This document shows positions 1-11,042 of a DNA stretch of 64,000 bases, one piece after another (the first letter of the stretch is position 1; every line of letters starts with the position of its first letter). The translations under genes were made by a program, and so were the position numbers. The stretch covers positions 62,539,053-62,603,052 of the forward strand of contig CM060732.1 of NCBI GenBank assembly GCA_030704615.1, in the 5' to 3' direction. A model generated the notes under the pieces. It ran no database searches. It was given only the letters and a program-made list of their open reading frames with translations, and was not told where the DNA came from. Origin of the DNA: Takakia lepidozioides. Its lineage: Eukaryota; Streptophyta; Takakiopsida; Takakiales; Takakiaceae.

Positions 1-1
1 A

Positions 2-655
2 CTACAGAATGCTCCTTCTTATCTCTCTGAGTGTATCAGGCGAATAGTCTGGAGGTGTATATTTTGGGGATCCGGTGATACTATCAGGAGACGCAGGGGA
101 GTATCCTGGAGATCCGGAGACGTCCAATAGTTCCAGGACTCCCCCCCTCGTTGCAGTGTCCAGGAGGAAGTTTGGAGGGTAATATCCTTCAGATCCTGTT
201 GTGGATTCAGGAGATGCTGGCGAGTAACCCGGAGATGCTGGATATCCAAAAACGGTCACTCGTATCGCCGCCAATGTGTCCGGGGAATAGTCCGAAGGGT
301 TGTATTTCGGATAATCTTGGGAGTAGGCAAGAGATCTGTTGACATCATTGTTTACATGAACGCTTTCTCTTATTTCCTCCAGGGAATCCTTACATATGTC
401 TTCAGGTGTATTGTTCGGAGATTCGGATGCGTTCCGCGGGGATTCTACAGTCACATTTTCGTCATTGACAGACACTTTGCTCGGCTCGGTAGACCCCCAA
501 CTGGATTTTTCATCTGGTTCCGAAACACCATGTTTTTGATCTGGATGGTCCGTTTCCATCACGTCTACCGAACACCGTCTCTTGCTCCAATTTAATCTGG
601 CGGTCTTGTAGTCATCGTCAGACACCGGTTCCCCAACCTCGTTCCTCTTTCTCAT
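2..655 (-). CDS. Partial ORF with YSP-rich tandem repeats, function unknown
   Basis: The frame opens at ATG 653-655 on the minus strand and is still open at the window edge, so only the N-terminal 217 residues are visible. The first ~110 residues are acidic, Ser/Asn-rich and probably disordered. From about residue 115 two related modules follow, each with a DYSPDTL..IR motif and a SPGYSPASP motif; a weaker relative (EDICKDSLEEIRES) lies before them. The YSPxSP pattern recalls the RNA polymerase II CTD heptad, but no polymerase domain is visible and the repeats sit near the N terminus. Two perfect or near-perfect 24-bp palindromes lie 54 and 257 bp upstream of the ATG, in the presumed promoter. 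I do not recognise the family. A mobile-element or virus-derived gene is possible; low-complexity noncoding DNA is less likely, given the long open frame and internal repetition. Confidence 0.5.
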   Translation of the reverse strand: MRKRNEVGEPVSDDDYKTARLNWSKRRCSVDVMETDHPDQKHGVSEPDEKSSWGSTEPSKVSVNDENVTVESPRNASESPNNTPEDICKDSLEEIRESVHVNNDVNRSLAYSQDYPKYNPSDYSPDTLAAIRVTVFGYPASPGYSPASPESTTGSEGYYPPNFLLDTATRGGVLELLDVSGSPGYSPASPDSITGSPKYTPPDYSPDTLREIRRSIL

Positions 656-708
656 TCTGACATAAAAACTAATCAGAGTGTGTAACTGGTTGACCCACAG
701 AAATATCG

Positions 709-732
709 AACCTCCACTGGGTAGTGGAGGTT
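709..732. repeat. 24-bp palindrome, copy 1
   Basis: The arms AACCTCCACTG and (C/T)AGTGGAGGTT are separated by GG, with one mismatch. The palindrome lies 54 bp upstream of the ATG of the minus-strand ORF at 2-655. The same palindrome recurs at 912, 5927 (half), 6040 and 6308. Confidence 0.85.
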
Positions 733-911
733 CCCAAATATCGTACCCTAGTCTCGTTGGAAAGTATGTGTCACACTTACAATGTTACACATATGATTCC
801 ATCACTCGTTCCCACATCGTCTCAAACTGATTTTCAATTTTCCCGGAATTATCCGATTTCGTCCTTACTTTGAAAAAATGCCATTCAGCCTCCCCATACA
901 GAATTCACGCG

Positions 912-935
912 AACCTCCACTGGGCAGTGGAGGTT
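912..935. repeat. 24-bp palindrome, copy 2
   Basis: A perfect palindrome: AACCTCCACTG, spacer GG, CAGTGGAGGTT. It lies 257 bp upstream of the minus-strand ORF start at 655. It could be an operator-like binding site or a hairpin. Confidence 0.85.
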
Positions 936-3660
936 CCAGTTTCTGGTTCCTCATGTGCATGACATGGGTCTACGAATAGTTTACTCTGGCCTGCACGAAG
1001 CCTACTGTTAGCCTATGTCTACTGTAGAATACAAGTACACTAGGCTATCGTGGTTTTTCAGAATTGCCGAATTCGACAAAATTGGATAAGAAATGAAAAT
1101 TTCCATTCAGAATCGAATTTGAATAGGAAGAAATGCATCAACTATTGATTGACCAGAACAAACTAACGCTGGATTTGGGGATCAAGAAAACGGTTGAGAA
1201 ATAAACATCCGGGCATTTTCGAAACCACTGTCCTAAAAAAACCACCACAATGAACAAAACAAGCAATACAACCAGCACGGTAATCTCCCGCCACCCTAAA
1301 CCATTACCCTAATCGACCAGAACAAGCACACACAAACCCAATTGCACACAAAACCACCACACAAAACCACTGTAGTGTGAATGCAGGGGAGTAACAGTGA
1401 AATTTTTGTTTGGCATCAGGATTCGGCATTACTACAAAGGGAGAGCCCTGGTGCTAATAACAAGGAGGGAAGTATCCATGCCTACAGTTAAATCCATGGG
1501 CACAATATGCTATTGCGCTGCCAGGACAAAATGTGGCTAAGTCATGAAATGCGCCTTTTTCATCCATAGGATGAATGGCTTTCATCGCTGTGATTACCAT
1601 AGAAACACGGGTCGAGGAAGCTTAGGGCTTGCTGGAGGATAATCGTACAGGGAACAGCTAGGTAATTTTGCTCAAGCCAGGTGAAGGGAGGCGGTGCAGT
1701 AATCGTTTCATAGTTTTGAAGAGAGAGAGTGCTGCAGGACGATTCATGAAGGGCAAATAATATCATGTGCTACTGACAGAAGTAATGAAGGCATTGAGGC
1801 GGTGTTGCCTGTGATTGGACCTCTGAAGATATAGGAGTTGCGGGGAAAGCAGCTCGGTGGAGGGGCGGCAGTGCCGTCGTTACTCTCATGACCACGATGA
1901 CAGGGAGGATGAACTTGCAAGGGAAACGGCCTGCTGACAGGGAATAGAAAGGTGGGGTTGCTGGCACAATCAAAGGCTAGTTAAAGTGATGGTGCAGCTC
2001 CATCACGACGAGCATCTGCCAGAGGTAGGGAGTGCAAACTGATACTGCCGCCATTGCATTCATGTGCGATTATTGAAAGCTGCACTTGTGGGAGAAGCAA
2101 TTGCTGCTAGATGACGGGCAGCGATGGGATTACTGACTTGACCACATGTTGATTGATGCAATCGCCAACATGAGGGCGTTGGCTTGTGGACAGTGGTACA
2201 GGTTATCTGTAAATAAGGAGGCAAAGGAGTGAAATGTATAGAGCAAGAAGCTTTCAGATGATGACTGTCTGCTTGTTATCATATCAGATCGTAGGGTAGA
2301 TTAGCAGAGATGGTAGGATAGGGTAGTTAGTTGGCAAGCGACAAGGTTACTGCCATAGGATGAAACAGAGCCGTCATGACTCACTGAATGCTTGAATCGA
2401 CGAATATCTGAAAGGTGGAGTGGCATAGCGATGACAGGATCTGACATACATAGATCTTTGTTTTTACAAACGTGGCATTCAGACGACAAGAGGAGTTAGG
2501 GAGCTGTTGACAGAGATGGTGAGGTGCCATTTCGGGCAGGCAATCCCACCACTTCAGCTGGAGTATAAGACAGCTAAGTTAATAGAGACAAAGGGGGGGG
2601 GGGGGGGGTGGTTTTTTACTTAGATAGATGTCGCTGAAATGATTGAAGGCTCTGGAGTTAGTAGAGAGAGTATGAGAACGTTTTGAAAAATGGAATGGAG
2701 TGGTGGCTTGGGCTTCAAACCAGAATGGTGTAGAGAGGATGAGAGATGATGCATGTCTTTGGGGAATGGTGATAGAAGGCAGATGCAGCCATCTACAATC
2801 AATGCATATATAGTGTTTGTCCTGCTTTTGATTTTATGATTCAGCACACTGAATCTGGAGCAAACTGTGCATCAGTGCTTAGAGTTAAACAAGTCTGCAA
2901 AATGAACAGTATAGGGAGATTCACCAAGGGAATCTGTGCACTTGCTACAGGGTAGAAATGAGGGACAGGGTCTGTAACTGTCAGCATTAGGGTATGAGAA
3001 TGAGGAGAGATTCTGTTTGGGAGGAGAGAAAAGCTAAGAGATAAGGTGGTGTGTACTTATGATTCCAAGGAGGATTTTTGCGAAAGGTCTCCACTGGATG
3101 TGTGCCTTGGTATATTTGCATTGCATGAAGAGGGGTTGTCTGGTCTAATATGGGCACTTGCATCAGAAAGGGAGAAAATATTGGGAAGAAGAGAGATCTA
3201 TTCAGCAAAAGAATGATGAAGGGAGGGCCAGTTGAGAGATAAAGGAAAGCCATGAGTTGCATAGAAATAGCAGACATGCACTGTATGGTAGATCCATGTT
3301 ACCTTGCATTTTCGGTGATTGCATGAGAACAAAGGGGGTTCAAGTAGATGCTACATGCAAATGGTGAACTCATAGGCTGTCATTAACCCTCTGGTAAGCT
3401 GTTTTGAGTGACTGTATCAGCATGAAAACTAAGCATGGTGCAAGACAGAACCCTAGTCAGGCCTGTTGCACTATGCAGGGAACACCTTCACTTGTCCCAT
3501 CCATGTCTTCTCCGCTGCGGCGTGGATGAGGGCTTCATGAACTCTGATCATAAACAACATGGATGTAGCCAACCATGAGAGAGGGAGAACCAGAATACCA
3601 ACAAGACCTTGCACTAAGAACTAGATTAGAATTAGACAGAAGGGGATATATGCCCCCTTC
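936..3660. other. Intergenic, no gene recognised
   Basis: Only short open frames with no family resemblance were seen on either strand. A homopolymer run of about 16 G lies at 2593-2608. I see no RNA gene or element boundary. Confidence 0.5.
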
Positions 3661-4070
3661 TTTTCACACTACACCACCCTACAAACCATCGGTGAATTGA
3701 AAAACAACAGTGAAGCAATGACGCAGGAATGCACTGAAGCGCAGAATGGAGCAGGAGTGAAATAAATTGACAGAGAATGAAACAGGATTGAAGCAAACAA
3801 CGAAGCAAACAATGAAACAGAAACCTAATGTGCACTGAAGCACGGACTGAAGCACTGAAGACAGTGCAGCGCAGCATAGAATGAAGTAGGATCCAAACGA
3901 ATTGAATCTAGAACAGGCCACATGAATCGAGAGCGGGCCAACACAAAACTGAGAACAGGCCAACACATGAATTCAGAACAGACCAACACAAAACATGAAA
4001 CAGAAGACGAAAAGAGGGAGTTTTCAATGTTGTACCTGTTGTGACGGCCTGCCCCTGCAACCACAGTCCT
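3661..4070. repeat. Degenerate A/G-rich short repeats
   Basis: The stretch is built from imperfect reiterations such as 'tgaagca', 'aatgaaacag' and 'gaacaggccaacac' (3911-4000). Several frames are open on the minus strand because of this composition, so I do not call a gene. Confidence 0.5.
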
Positions 4071-4922
4071 TCGTTTGATACTCTCTTACGTACCTCCACC
4101 TGCCGGTAATTGCACTGTGCTCTTGCCTCTACACTCGTCAATCTCCACTCGCCACTGTCCGGTCTCTCCTCCCCGCTCTTCAAATTTTGCCTATTTCACT
4201 CTCTCACCTTTCACCCTCTCCTCTCTCTGCACTCGGCCAAGTCTGCTCTCTTTCTCTCCACGCTCCAGTGTCCAGTCGCTACAAAACGAGCTCCAAAACT
4301 CTTCTCTTTCACGCTCTCCTCTCTCAACTGATAAGCTCTCACTCGCGCAGCGCTTACGCGTAGAAAATGGGAAGCCCAAAGGCCGGGGTCAAAGAGCGCA
4401 CCCCATATAAGCGACCTTCAAGGATGATCTGAACCATCGCCTCCGTTTGAAATCAAACGGTCGTGCGGCCCAAATGGATGTTCTGCCCCATCCACGCAAT
4501 CTAACATTAATACTGTCCATCCACACAGATGAAATTAGTTCAACTTTTGTTCCACGAATGCACACACGTTTGGACAGACGATTGGATAGACGAATGAAAA
4601 AAGGACGAAATGATTTTAATGACGCCATTGGTCAGACTCTGCAACCCTCACGCTTACAAAAATCTTAAGATAGATTCGATGCCAACAAACCTTAACCCAC
4701 ACCCGAAATGCACATGTGACCACCCACGTGACACGCCTAGGCAGTCGTTTCGAACTCAATCTTCCAGAGGACACAACGCTGTACCTACGGATTTGTCACA
4801 CTGTATAATTATTGTCTCATTATGAGCCGTCCACAATTACTTTCGGCTGTTAGTCGCCAGGCATCAATATTCCCTGACAACACCCGCAAGTGCCATGTGA
4901 CATACGGTTTTAAGGATAGTAG

Positions 4923-5016
4923 ATGGCCCCTCGTGTCGGGCATTCCTCGATTTAAGGTCCAGAGCCACCATAGGGACTGCCCATTTATCGAGGGATACCT
5001 GACACGAGGGGTCCAT
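4923..5016. other. Foldback hairpin, pre-miRNA-sized
   Basis: Arms 4923-4960 and 4974-5016 pair almost throughout: the core CCCCTCGTGTC pairs with GACACGAGGGG, and CCTCGAT with ATCGAGGG, with two G:U wobbles, one 1-nt bulge and a few mismatches. The terminal loop is about 13 nt. Size and pairing fit a plant miRNA precursor or a small decayed inverted repeat. No known miRNA sequence was recognised in the arms. Confidence 0.5.
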
Positions 5017-5926
5017 CCCTACATTAAATATGTGCAAGCAAGCAATGCATGGCAGAGCATTCCGCACATCTGTAATGCACCACCCTCGCTGTCCAATGCA
5101 ATGCACCGGCATGAAATGCCCCGCCCTGCCCAAGCCTTTTATTCACTGTAACAGCACGATAAATATAAACAGAACAATCTCAAAGTGCTTTATGGTTCAC
5201 CTCCGGATTCCTCCCAGCTAATTATAATGATCGATTGTTAATGTGCAGTCCAGAATAAGTGGTGGCGATTAGCCGCCTGACTTCATTTCTCCAGGCCACT
5301 TGTCAGAATCAACATCCTTCACGCTTATTCCATAGTCTGCTGTCAGAGCCGCACGATTATGATGCCAGACTTGTAGTCCTACTAACGTACAAGTACGATA
5401 GAATTCAGTTTGATCGCGACCGTTATCATTTGTTCCATAATTAATGTGACAATGGCTGCTGTCAATAAATGGAAAATTGTACACACTTTCAATGAAGCCG
5501 TGATTTCGCGAATGAAATAAGCCGTTCGATTCCGCCTTAATCCACGGTGGCCACAATCGATCCGGGAGAGAAAGCATACGACACTGCCATTGGAGCGATT
5601 CAAAGATGAAAGTTACATGTCACCTCTATATAACGTCCGACTCCACACAACACCAACTTCCCACTTTGAACCTCTCACTTGCTTCTTTTCTCTCACGCAC
5701 CTCTCTGGACATCCTGCACCTCTCTGGACAACGTGTACCTCTTTGCCTGTCCTGCACCACTCTGCCCATAGGGTACTTCTGAAGCAGCCTCTGAGTCTCT
5801 CCCTGCTTCCTTAGTCTCAGGTGTCAACTGCACATTTCTCACGTAGGATAGTATGATACTCATTTTTTTGTGTACTCTCCATGTGCATCAGCTAAACTTC
5901 CTTTTGTTTGTCTAAAGTTACTCCCA
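5017..5926. other. Intergenic with promoter-like segment
   Basis: A TATA-like CTATATAA at 5626-5633 is followed by about 180 bp of CT/CA-rich sequence resembling a plant 5' leader, but no convincing coding frame follows. Nothing else is recognised. Confidence 0.35.
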
Positions 5927-5943
5927 AACCTCCACTGGGCAGT
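5927..5943. repeat. Half copy of the 24-bp palindrome
   Basis: AACCTCCACTGGGCAGT is present and then diverges (cgcca). It matches the first 17 bases of the full palindrome at 912-935. Confidence 0.7.
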
Positions 5944-6039
5944 CGCCACATTAATATTCATCCATCCATAGAATCAATTTGGGCTTCTTCATTATCCATT
6001 GTTCATCCATGTGGTTGATTTCATCAACAAATATCATCC

Positions 6040-6063
6040 AACCTCCACTGTCCAGTGGAGGTT
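6040..6063. repeat. 24-bp palindrome, copy 4
   Basis: Perfect arms AACCTCCACTG and CAGTGGAGGTT with spacer TC. The outer bases (cc/gg) extend the pairing by two. Confidence 0.85.
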
Positions 6064-6307
6064 GGCATTTGTGACTTCATCTGACAGTTCAGATAGATGT
6101 AGTCTATACTCCGTCCTCATACTCCAATTTAATTCCAATTGTGTTTCATCAGTCCCAGTGTACATCCAAGCATTGACTTTACTTTTTCAATCCATATTGT
6201 TTTTCTCATTCTAAACTGTCGAAAAAGTTATACTTAAAGTTTCCCCTTTCGGTGGCACGACGTTCTTTCTTTCAGTTAATCTTCAGTCTTGCAATAGGAT
6301 TTTACTG

Positions 6308-6331
6308 AACCTCCACTGCCCAGTGGAGGTT
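6308..6331. repeat. 24-bp palindrome, copy 5
   Basis: Perfect arms with spacer CC. It overlaps the start of the open frame at 6323, so either the frame begins later or it is an internal exon. Confidence 0.85.
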
Positions 6332-6823
6332 ACTAACTTCATTGGGTTCCAAGTAGGCCAAAGGGTATTTCTGTCGCTTCCTGGATCTCCTTCAGTTGTT
6401 GCCTCAGGAGATTGCCTGAATGTTTCTGGGGATGGAACTTGCCACGGACACCACTTGTGTTCGTCCACCATTTCAGTTACCCTGATCTTTTGTGATGACG
6501 CATTCGGCTCATGTCCTCTGCCTTATCGACACATGGATGCTGACACATTGAAGGAGGCGATTGGGACTCCAGTTGTGTGGGACGTGTCATTTGTTTGCAC
6601 ACATGAAACTGTGGATTCAGCATCCCCGAGAAACCCAGGATGTCAGTCCATCACAGAAGATAGTGATTATCAATATCAAAGCACTAAAAGCAATGATATT
6701 CCGTCCAATGGTGAGACTGAAGGGGATCTGCCTGCAGGTCTGGGGAGAGATTGTTGGAGAAACTTGCAGTGTCTTCTTCTTGGGGAGGACGGAAACGCCC
6801 TTGTCAAGTTATTTTACCACTAG
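6323..6823 (+). CDS. Open frame of 166 codons, possible plant transposon-protein module
   Basis: There is no ATG at the 5' end (the frame begins with GTG inside a palindrome), so this is an exon, a truncated gene or a shadow. The middle part (VVASGDCLN, then PLPYRHMDADTLKEAIGTPVVWD) resembles in layout a beta-rich C-terminal module common in plant transposon proteins: 'VVA.G', then 'PLP....TL.EAIG..V.W'. That likeness is from memory and tentative. The C-terminal third is acidic and Ser-rich. Palindromes at 5927, 6040 and 6308 lie just upstream, mirroring the arrangement at the 655 ORF. Confidence 0.35.
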   Translation: MEVTNFIGFQVGQRVFLSLPGSPSVVASGDCLNVSGDGTCHGHHLCSSTISVTLIFCDDAFGSCPLPYRHMDADTLKEAIGTPVVWDVSFVCTHETVDSASPRNPGCQSITEDSDYQYQSTKSNDIPSNGETEGDLPAGLGRDCWRNLQCLLLGEDGNALVKLFYH

Positions 6824-6860
6824 TGTGAAACTAGCTAGGAAATAGCTAGCTTTTACATAT

Positions 6861-7130
6861 TGACATTTGGGATTGGCCCAAGTGTCAATCCAGGGATCAA
6901 GGCAGATTTAGGCCCTGGAGTGGTTATCTTCACGGCAAGCACGGGAGGCTCATCTTTCTCGAGTTGAGCCTCTTCGCGCCTAGCTATGGCGCCGTAGTGT
7001 GGATTGCCCATGGCGTGGGGTGCACTTGGCTTGACTTGTATTTGAGTGATGAGGTTATATATGCATGAGTTTATGCTTCAGCTTTGTGAGCTCGCATGAG
7101 CTTGTGCTTGTATTCTTCTTCTTTATCACT
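6861..7130 (+). repeat. LTR-like segment
   Basis: Shared blocks with 59,730-60,010 in the same orientation include GGAGGCTCATCTT, GTTGAGC, GAGCCTC and GGTGC(A/C)CTTGGCTTGACTT, in the same order. It opens with an inverted repeat (TTGACATTTGGG / CCCAAGTGTCAA, 6861-6889). I infer an LTR of the gypsy family that continues at 9.9 kb. Confidence 0.45.
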
Positions 7131-7839
7131 CGAGAAAGATGAGCTCGTATCTGTGAGTGCCAGATACGAGTTAGTTGTAGCACTTGTGGTTTTTGCTTGA
7201 GAATGAGAGAAACCAGGTTGTTATGCAAGGAGCACCGTGGAGCTCTTGGTTGTTAGAAGTCGAGGCGATGTGGGTTACGAGGTGGTAGACCTTGGCATTC
7301 GATCTTCAGCTTCAGAGATGAAAGCACCATGCTGCAGGTAATTCTAGAGCACCTTGATGGTTTTAGATTGTGTTCATGCATGAGCAAGCACGATTGGGAA
7401 GAGGACCAGTCAAGAGCAGGTTATAGTGGCTTTGGTGGCAAAGCTGAGAACTAGACTTGGGAATGCGAGCTTTCATTGTGTGAAGGATTGCAAGACCAAG
7501 CGAAAGGGCTGATTTGGCTTGGGGCAAATCAGTGCACTTTGTGGAGTATGTTGAGAGTGGGTTTCAATCTCGAGCTTCAGCATTGAGAGGGCTCTTGTCA
7601 TGGCAAGAGCAGGGCTGGAACAGGAGCTAAGAGGTGCGGCAAGGCCATGGAATGTGCACCTAGGGTTTCAGAGCTTGGAAGAAGAGCTCTTTCACCACAA
7701 AAGGAGTGTCTTGTGGCTGGAAATGTAAGCCTTACGGTTTCAAGAGCTTGGCAAGGGCTGTGGAGTACTTAGTCTTGTCTTAGAGAGCATCAAGGAGCTA
7801 AGGAGCCAAGATAGGAGGCTGATACCTCTTGTGTGAAGA

Positions 7840-8270
7840 GGTTGCATGTGTGGAGCATGTATTCAGCTCATTGAAGCTTCCATCTTCAAGCTTGGAGGGC
7901 AAGCAAGGAAGAGGGAAGGGCTGACTTCCCTTATGTGAGAGCAATGCATGTGTGGAGCATGCTTTCAGCATGATGAAGGCTTGTACTTTCAGGTTTGGGA
8001 GTGCAAGAAAGGAAGGAAGGGGCTGGTTTCCCTGTAGGGCATGTGTGGAGCATGCTTCGAGCCCGCTGAAGCGTGTATTTTCAGGTTGGTGGGTGCAAGA
8101 AAGAAAGCAAAGGGGCTGATTCTCTGGTGGTGAGAGTGGGGCATGTGTGGAGCATGCCTTCAGTCCATTGGGCTTTTGTTTTCAAGCTTTAGAGAACTAG
8201 AAGAGAAGGTAAGGGGCTGATCTGCTCTTATGTGAAGGTCCGACACTTGTAGAGCGTGTTCTGAGTTGGG
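7840..8270 (+). repeat. ~95-bp tandem repeats in the gypsy leader
   Basis: Four to five diverged copies contain GCATGTGTGGAGCATG, a 'ttcagc..gatgaagc' block, 'ttcaagcttggag' and 'aaggggctgat'. Copies begin near 7847, 7947, 8038, 8137 and 8230. They are noncoding on the plus strand. Confidence 0.7.
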
Positions 8271-8284
8271 GTTTCAACCTCAAG

Positions 8285-9135
8285 CCTAGATAGAGCATGG
8301 CTCTTGAAGTGACAGGCTGTGCCCTATGGCCTGTGGGGCTATGACGGGCTGTGATGGGCTGTGACAGGCTGTGGCCTGTGGCCTGTGGGGCTATGACGGG
8401 CTGTGTGGGATGTGACAGGCTGTGCCCTGTGGCCTGTGGGGCTGTGACGGGCTGTGGCGAGCTGTGACGGGTTGTGAGGGGCTGTGACAGGCTGTGCCCT
8501 GTGGCCTGTGGGGCTGTGACGGGCTGTGACAGGCTATGGTGAGCTGTGACAGGCTGTGGTGAGCTGTGACAGGCTAAGCTCAGTGGCCTGTGGGGCTGTG
8601 ACGGGCTGTGAGGGGCTGTAACAGGCTGTGGCGGGCTGTGACAGGCTAAGCCTAGTGGCCTATGGGGCTGTGACGGGCTGTGAGGGGCTGTGACAGGCTA
8701 AGCCCAGTGGCCTGTGGGGCTGTGAGGGGCTGTGAGGGGCTGTGACAGGCTGTGGCGAGCTGTGACGGGCTGTGATGGGCTGTGATAGGTTGTGCCCGGT
8801 GGCCTGTGGGGCTGTGATGGGCTGTGGCGAGCTGTGACGGGCTGTGACGGGCTGTGACGGGCTGTGACAGGCTGTGCCCTGTGGCCTATGGGGCTGTGAG
8901 GGGCTGTGATAGGTTGTGGCCTTTGGGGCTGTGACCCTGTGACCTTTGTAGGGCTGTGACAGGCTGTGACAGGCTGCGGCCTGTGGGGCTGTGACCCTGT
9001 GACCTGTGTAGGGCTGTGACAGGCTGTGGCCTGTGTGGGGCTGTGACGGTTGTGACCAGTGAGCTGTGTGGGCCTGTGCTGGTCTGTGGTGGCCCGTGTT
9101 GACCTGTGGACGGCCTGTGATGACTCGTGGAGGCA
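8285..9135 (+). repeat. GGCTGTGAC minisatellite
   Basis: About 850 bp are composed of GGCTGTGACAGGCTGTG, GTGGCCTGTGGGGCTGTGAC and close variants. The strand is G/T-rich with little A. The long minus-strand open frames rich in H, S, Q, P and T arise only because the repeat lacks stop triplets; I do not call them genes. Confidence 0.9.
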
Positions 9136-9964
9136 CTGGTGGACTGCCTAAGGACTGGCATGTGGTCTTGAAGGCCGAATTTTGAAGCTCATGGAGGGCG
9201 GTTTGAGGAGTATCTTCATGATATTTCCATGGTCATGCAAGTGAGGGAAGAGAGGAGAGGAAAAGTGTTGGGATGAGGGCATGCTGGGGTTAGGCATTGC
9301 TTTAGCTTCTCTTCCTCGTAGTTTCCACCCTCTCATTAGGCCAAGACCTTTCCGTAGGTGGAGGCAAGAGTCAGTCCGGGTTTGGGCTAGGGTGTCCTTG
9401 CAGGAGCAACACCGTGGAGTTGTTTTTGGTGTGGGGGAGTTGTCATTCTGATTTCTTGTGTTTGGATCCCCTCCATACCTGCATGCTTGACTGTGCGCCA
9501 TGCTAGTTTTGTGTGGGCGCTTGTTTTTATAGGTGATTGGTCCGGATTTGATCACCGGCCAGTCCTAGAGCATGTTGTCGACGGTGAGGCTAGGGTGATG
9601 ACCAGCCAGACCATCATTGTTTCTCATGTGGTGAGGTTGGAGGTGATGACCAACCAACCATATGAGTGCTTGCGGTGGATGCAGGTACAGATGTAGGCTA
9701 TGTTAGGAACTTAGTATTCCAAACCATAAGCCGCAACAGGTTCTCTACCCGGTTACCTTGTAGAGAGGGGGTTAGGGACATGTTCATGACCGGTTGAGTG
9801 TCAACACAGAGGTGCCACTAGTTGCTGGGGACAGTGCCGGTTCGAGCACTAGCGATACTAGTGGGTACACGAGACGAGGTGTGCAGTTTAGGCCACCTTC
9901 ACCTCCTGTGTCTTCTACGGAAGGTTCTGATTCGGATTGTGAATCAGGATGACTCATACCGGCG
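9136..9964. other. Gypsy leader, no gene recognised
   Basis: Unique sequence between the minisatellite and the first gag-like frame. No primer-binding site complementary to a familiar tRNA 3' end was found. Confidence 0.4.
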
Positions 9965-11042
9965 GTGCAAGTTGTTTCCTTGCCATTGGTGTGGGACACA
10001 ATGGAGGAGATGTATGGAGCTACCAAGGGGCCACGAAGGTACTCTGGGGCGGTGGGCACCATCGAGTTGGATGATTTTATCCAAGAGTTTGATAGTTGGT
10101 GTGATTTGCAGCAAATGCGCAATCCACAACTATTTACGCCTTTCATGGCATGGAAGGGGCTGTTTCAGCATCTTGAGGGGCCGCCTATGGATGATTACCA
10201 TGAGTTCAGGCGGGGGCATGAGGTTGAGATCAAGGAGTGGAGGATGTACTGGTCACCCGACTATGTCTCCATCACTAGGGGCACTAGAGCCACGAGGGCA
10301 GTGGATACACCTGCCGCTGCACCGGCAGCTTCAGCAAGTAGCAGTGGGACTAGTGGGACTGGTGGTACAGTAGCTACGACGTCCACCCAAGCCACTACCG
10401 CACCTACTCGTGCCTGCCTTCAACCCTGTTGTGGAGTTCTTTGAAGAGTTGAGAGGGAACTACTAAGGGGTGAGGACAGAGAAGTTGCGGAGCTTGCAAG
10501 AGTTCCAACGGAAGCCGACTGAGAGCTTGAGGGAGGCTTTCACTCGCATGAGGCGCTTGATAAATGTAACCCAAGGGGTTATGGAAGCTCAAGCAGTCCA
10601 ATTTTGGTATGGGATATTGGACAAGGAGCTGAGGAGAAGGGTGCGGGATGCAACTCTCCTACAAGCGGCCCAACCCACCTTAGCAAATGTGTTTTTGCTA
10701 GCAGAGCGGATAGAGCTCAACATGGTGGAGGAACGAGTGGTCATGGTGGGATTTGCTAAGGAGACACCACGGGGTAGTGGTGCTCCTAGCCAACCACTAC
10801 CTCAACGTGCTCAAGGCAACAAGGGGGCTCAGGTGAAGCTCAGGGAAGGGCAGAGAGGACCTCAGATGCAGGGGTCTCTCCCTTCATTTGCTGGCCAAAA
10901 ACGGGCGGATGTGGTGTGCTGGACATGTGGAGGACCCCATGTCAAGAAGGATTGCCCAGAGGGAGGCAAAGGGTCGGCACATGCACAGCCTGCGCAGTTG
11001 CAGTGTGGGCATTGTGGCAAGCACGGGCATGGAGAGGCCTAG
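9965..11042 (+). pseudogene. gag of the gypsy element (broken)
   Basis: The first part (9965-10444) has a capsid-like start with FIQEFDSWCDLQQM and WKGLFQHLEGPPMDDY, followed by an Ala/Ser/Thr/Gly linker. A +1 shift and a TAA near 10,450 separate it from the second part (10470-11042). That part contains the typical gag segment LQEFQRKPTESLREAFTRM and two zinc knuckles: CWTC..H....C (complete) and CGHC....H, where the last cysteine lies after a TAG at 11040-11042. The protein would coat the RNA and form the particle. The stop inside the second knuckle argues for decay rather than programmed gag/pol termination, since the knuckle continues in frame after it. Confidence 0.75.

Noticed and set aside
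8660-9161. Long minus-strand frames rich in His, Ser, Gln, Pro and Thr
   Set aside because: They lie wholly in the GGCTGTGAC minisatellite and exist because the unit lacks stop triplets; no start context or family likeness.
11040-11042. TAG as a programmed gag-pol readthrough codon
   Set aside because: It splits a zinc knuckle whose final Cys lies after it, and four more TAGs follow; decay explains it better. Kept as an alternative in the findings.
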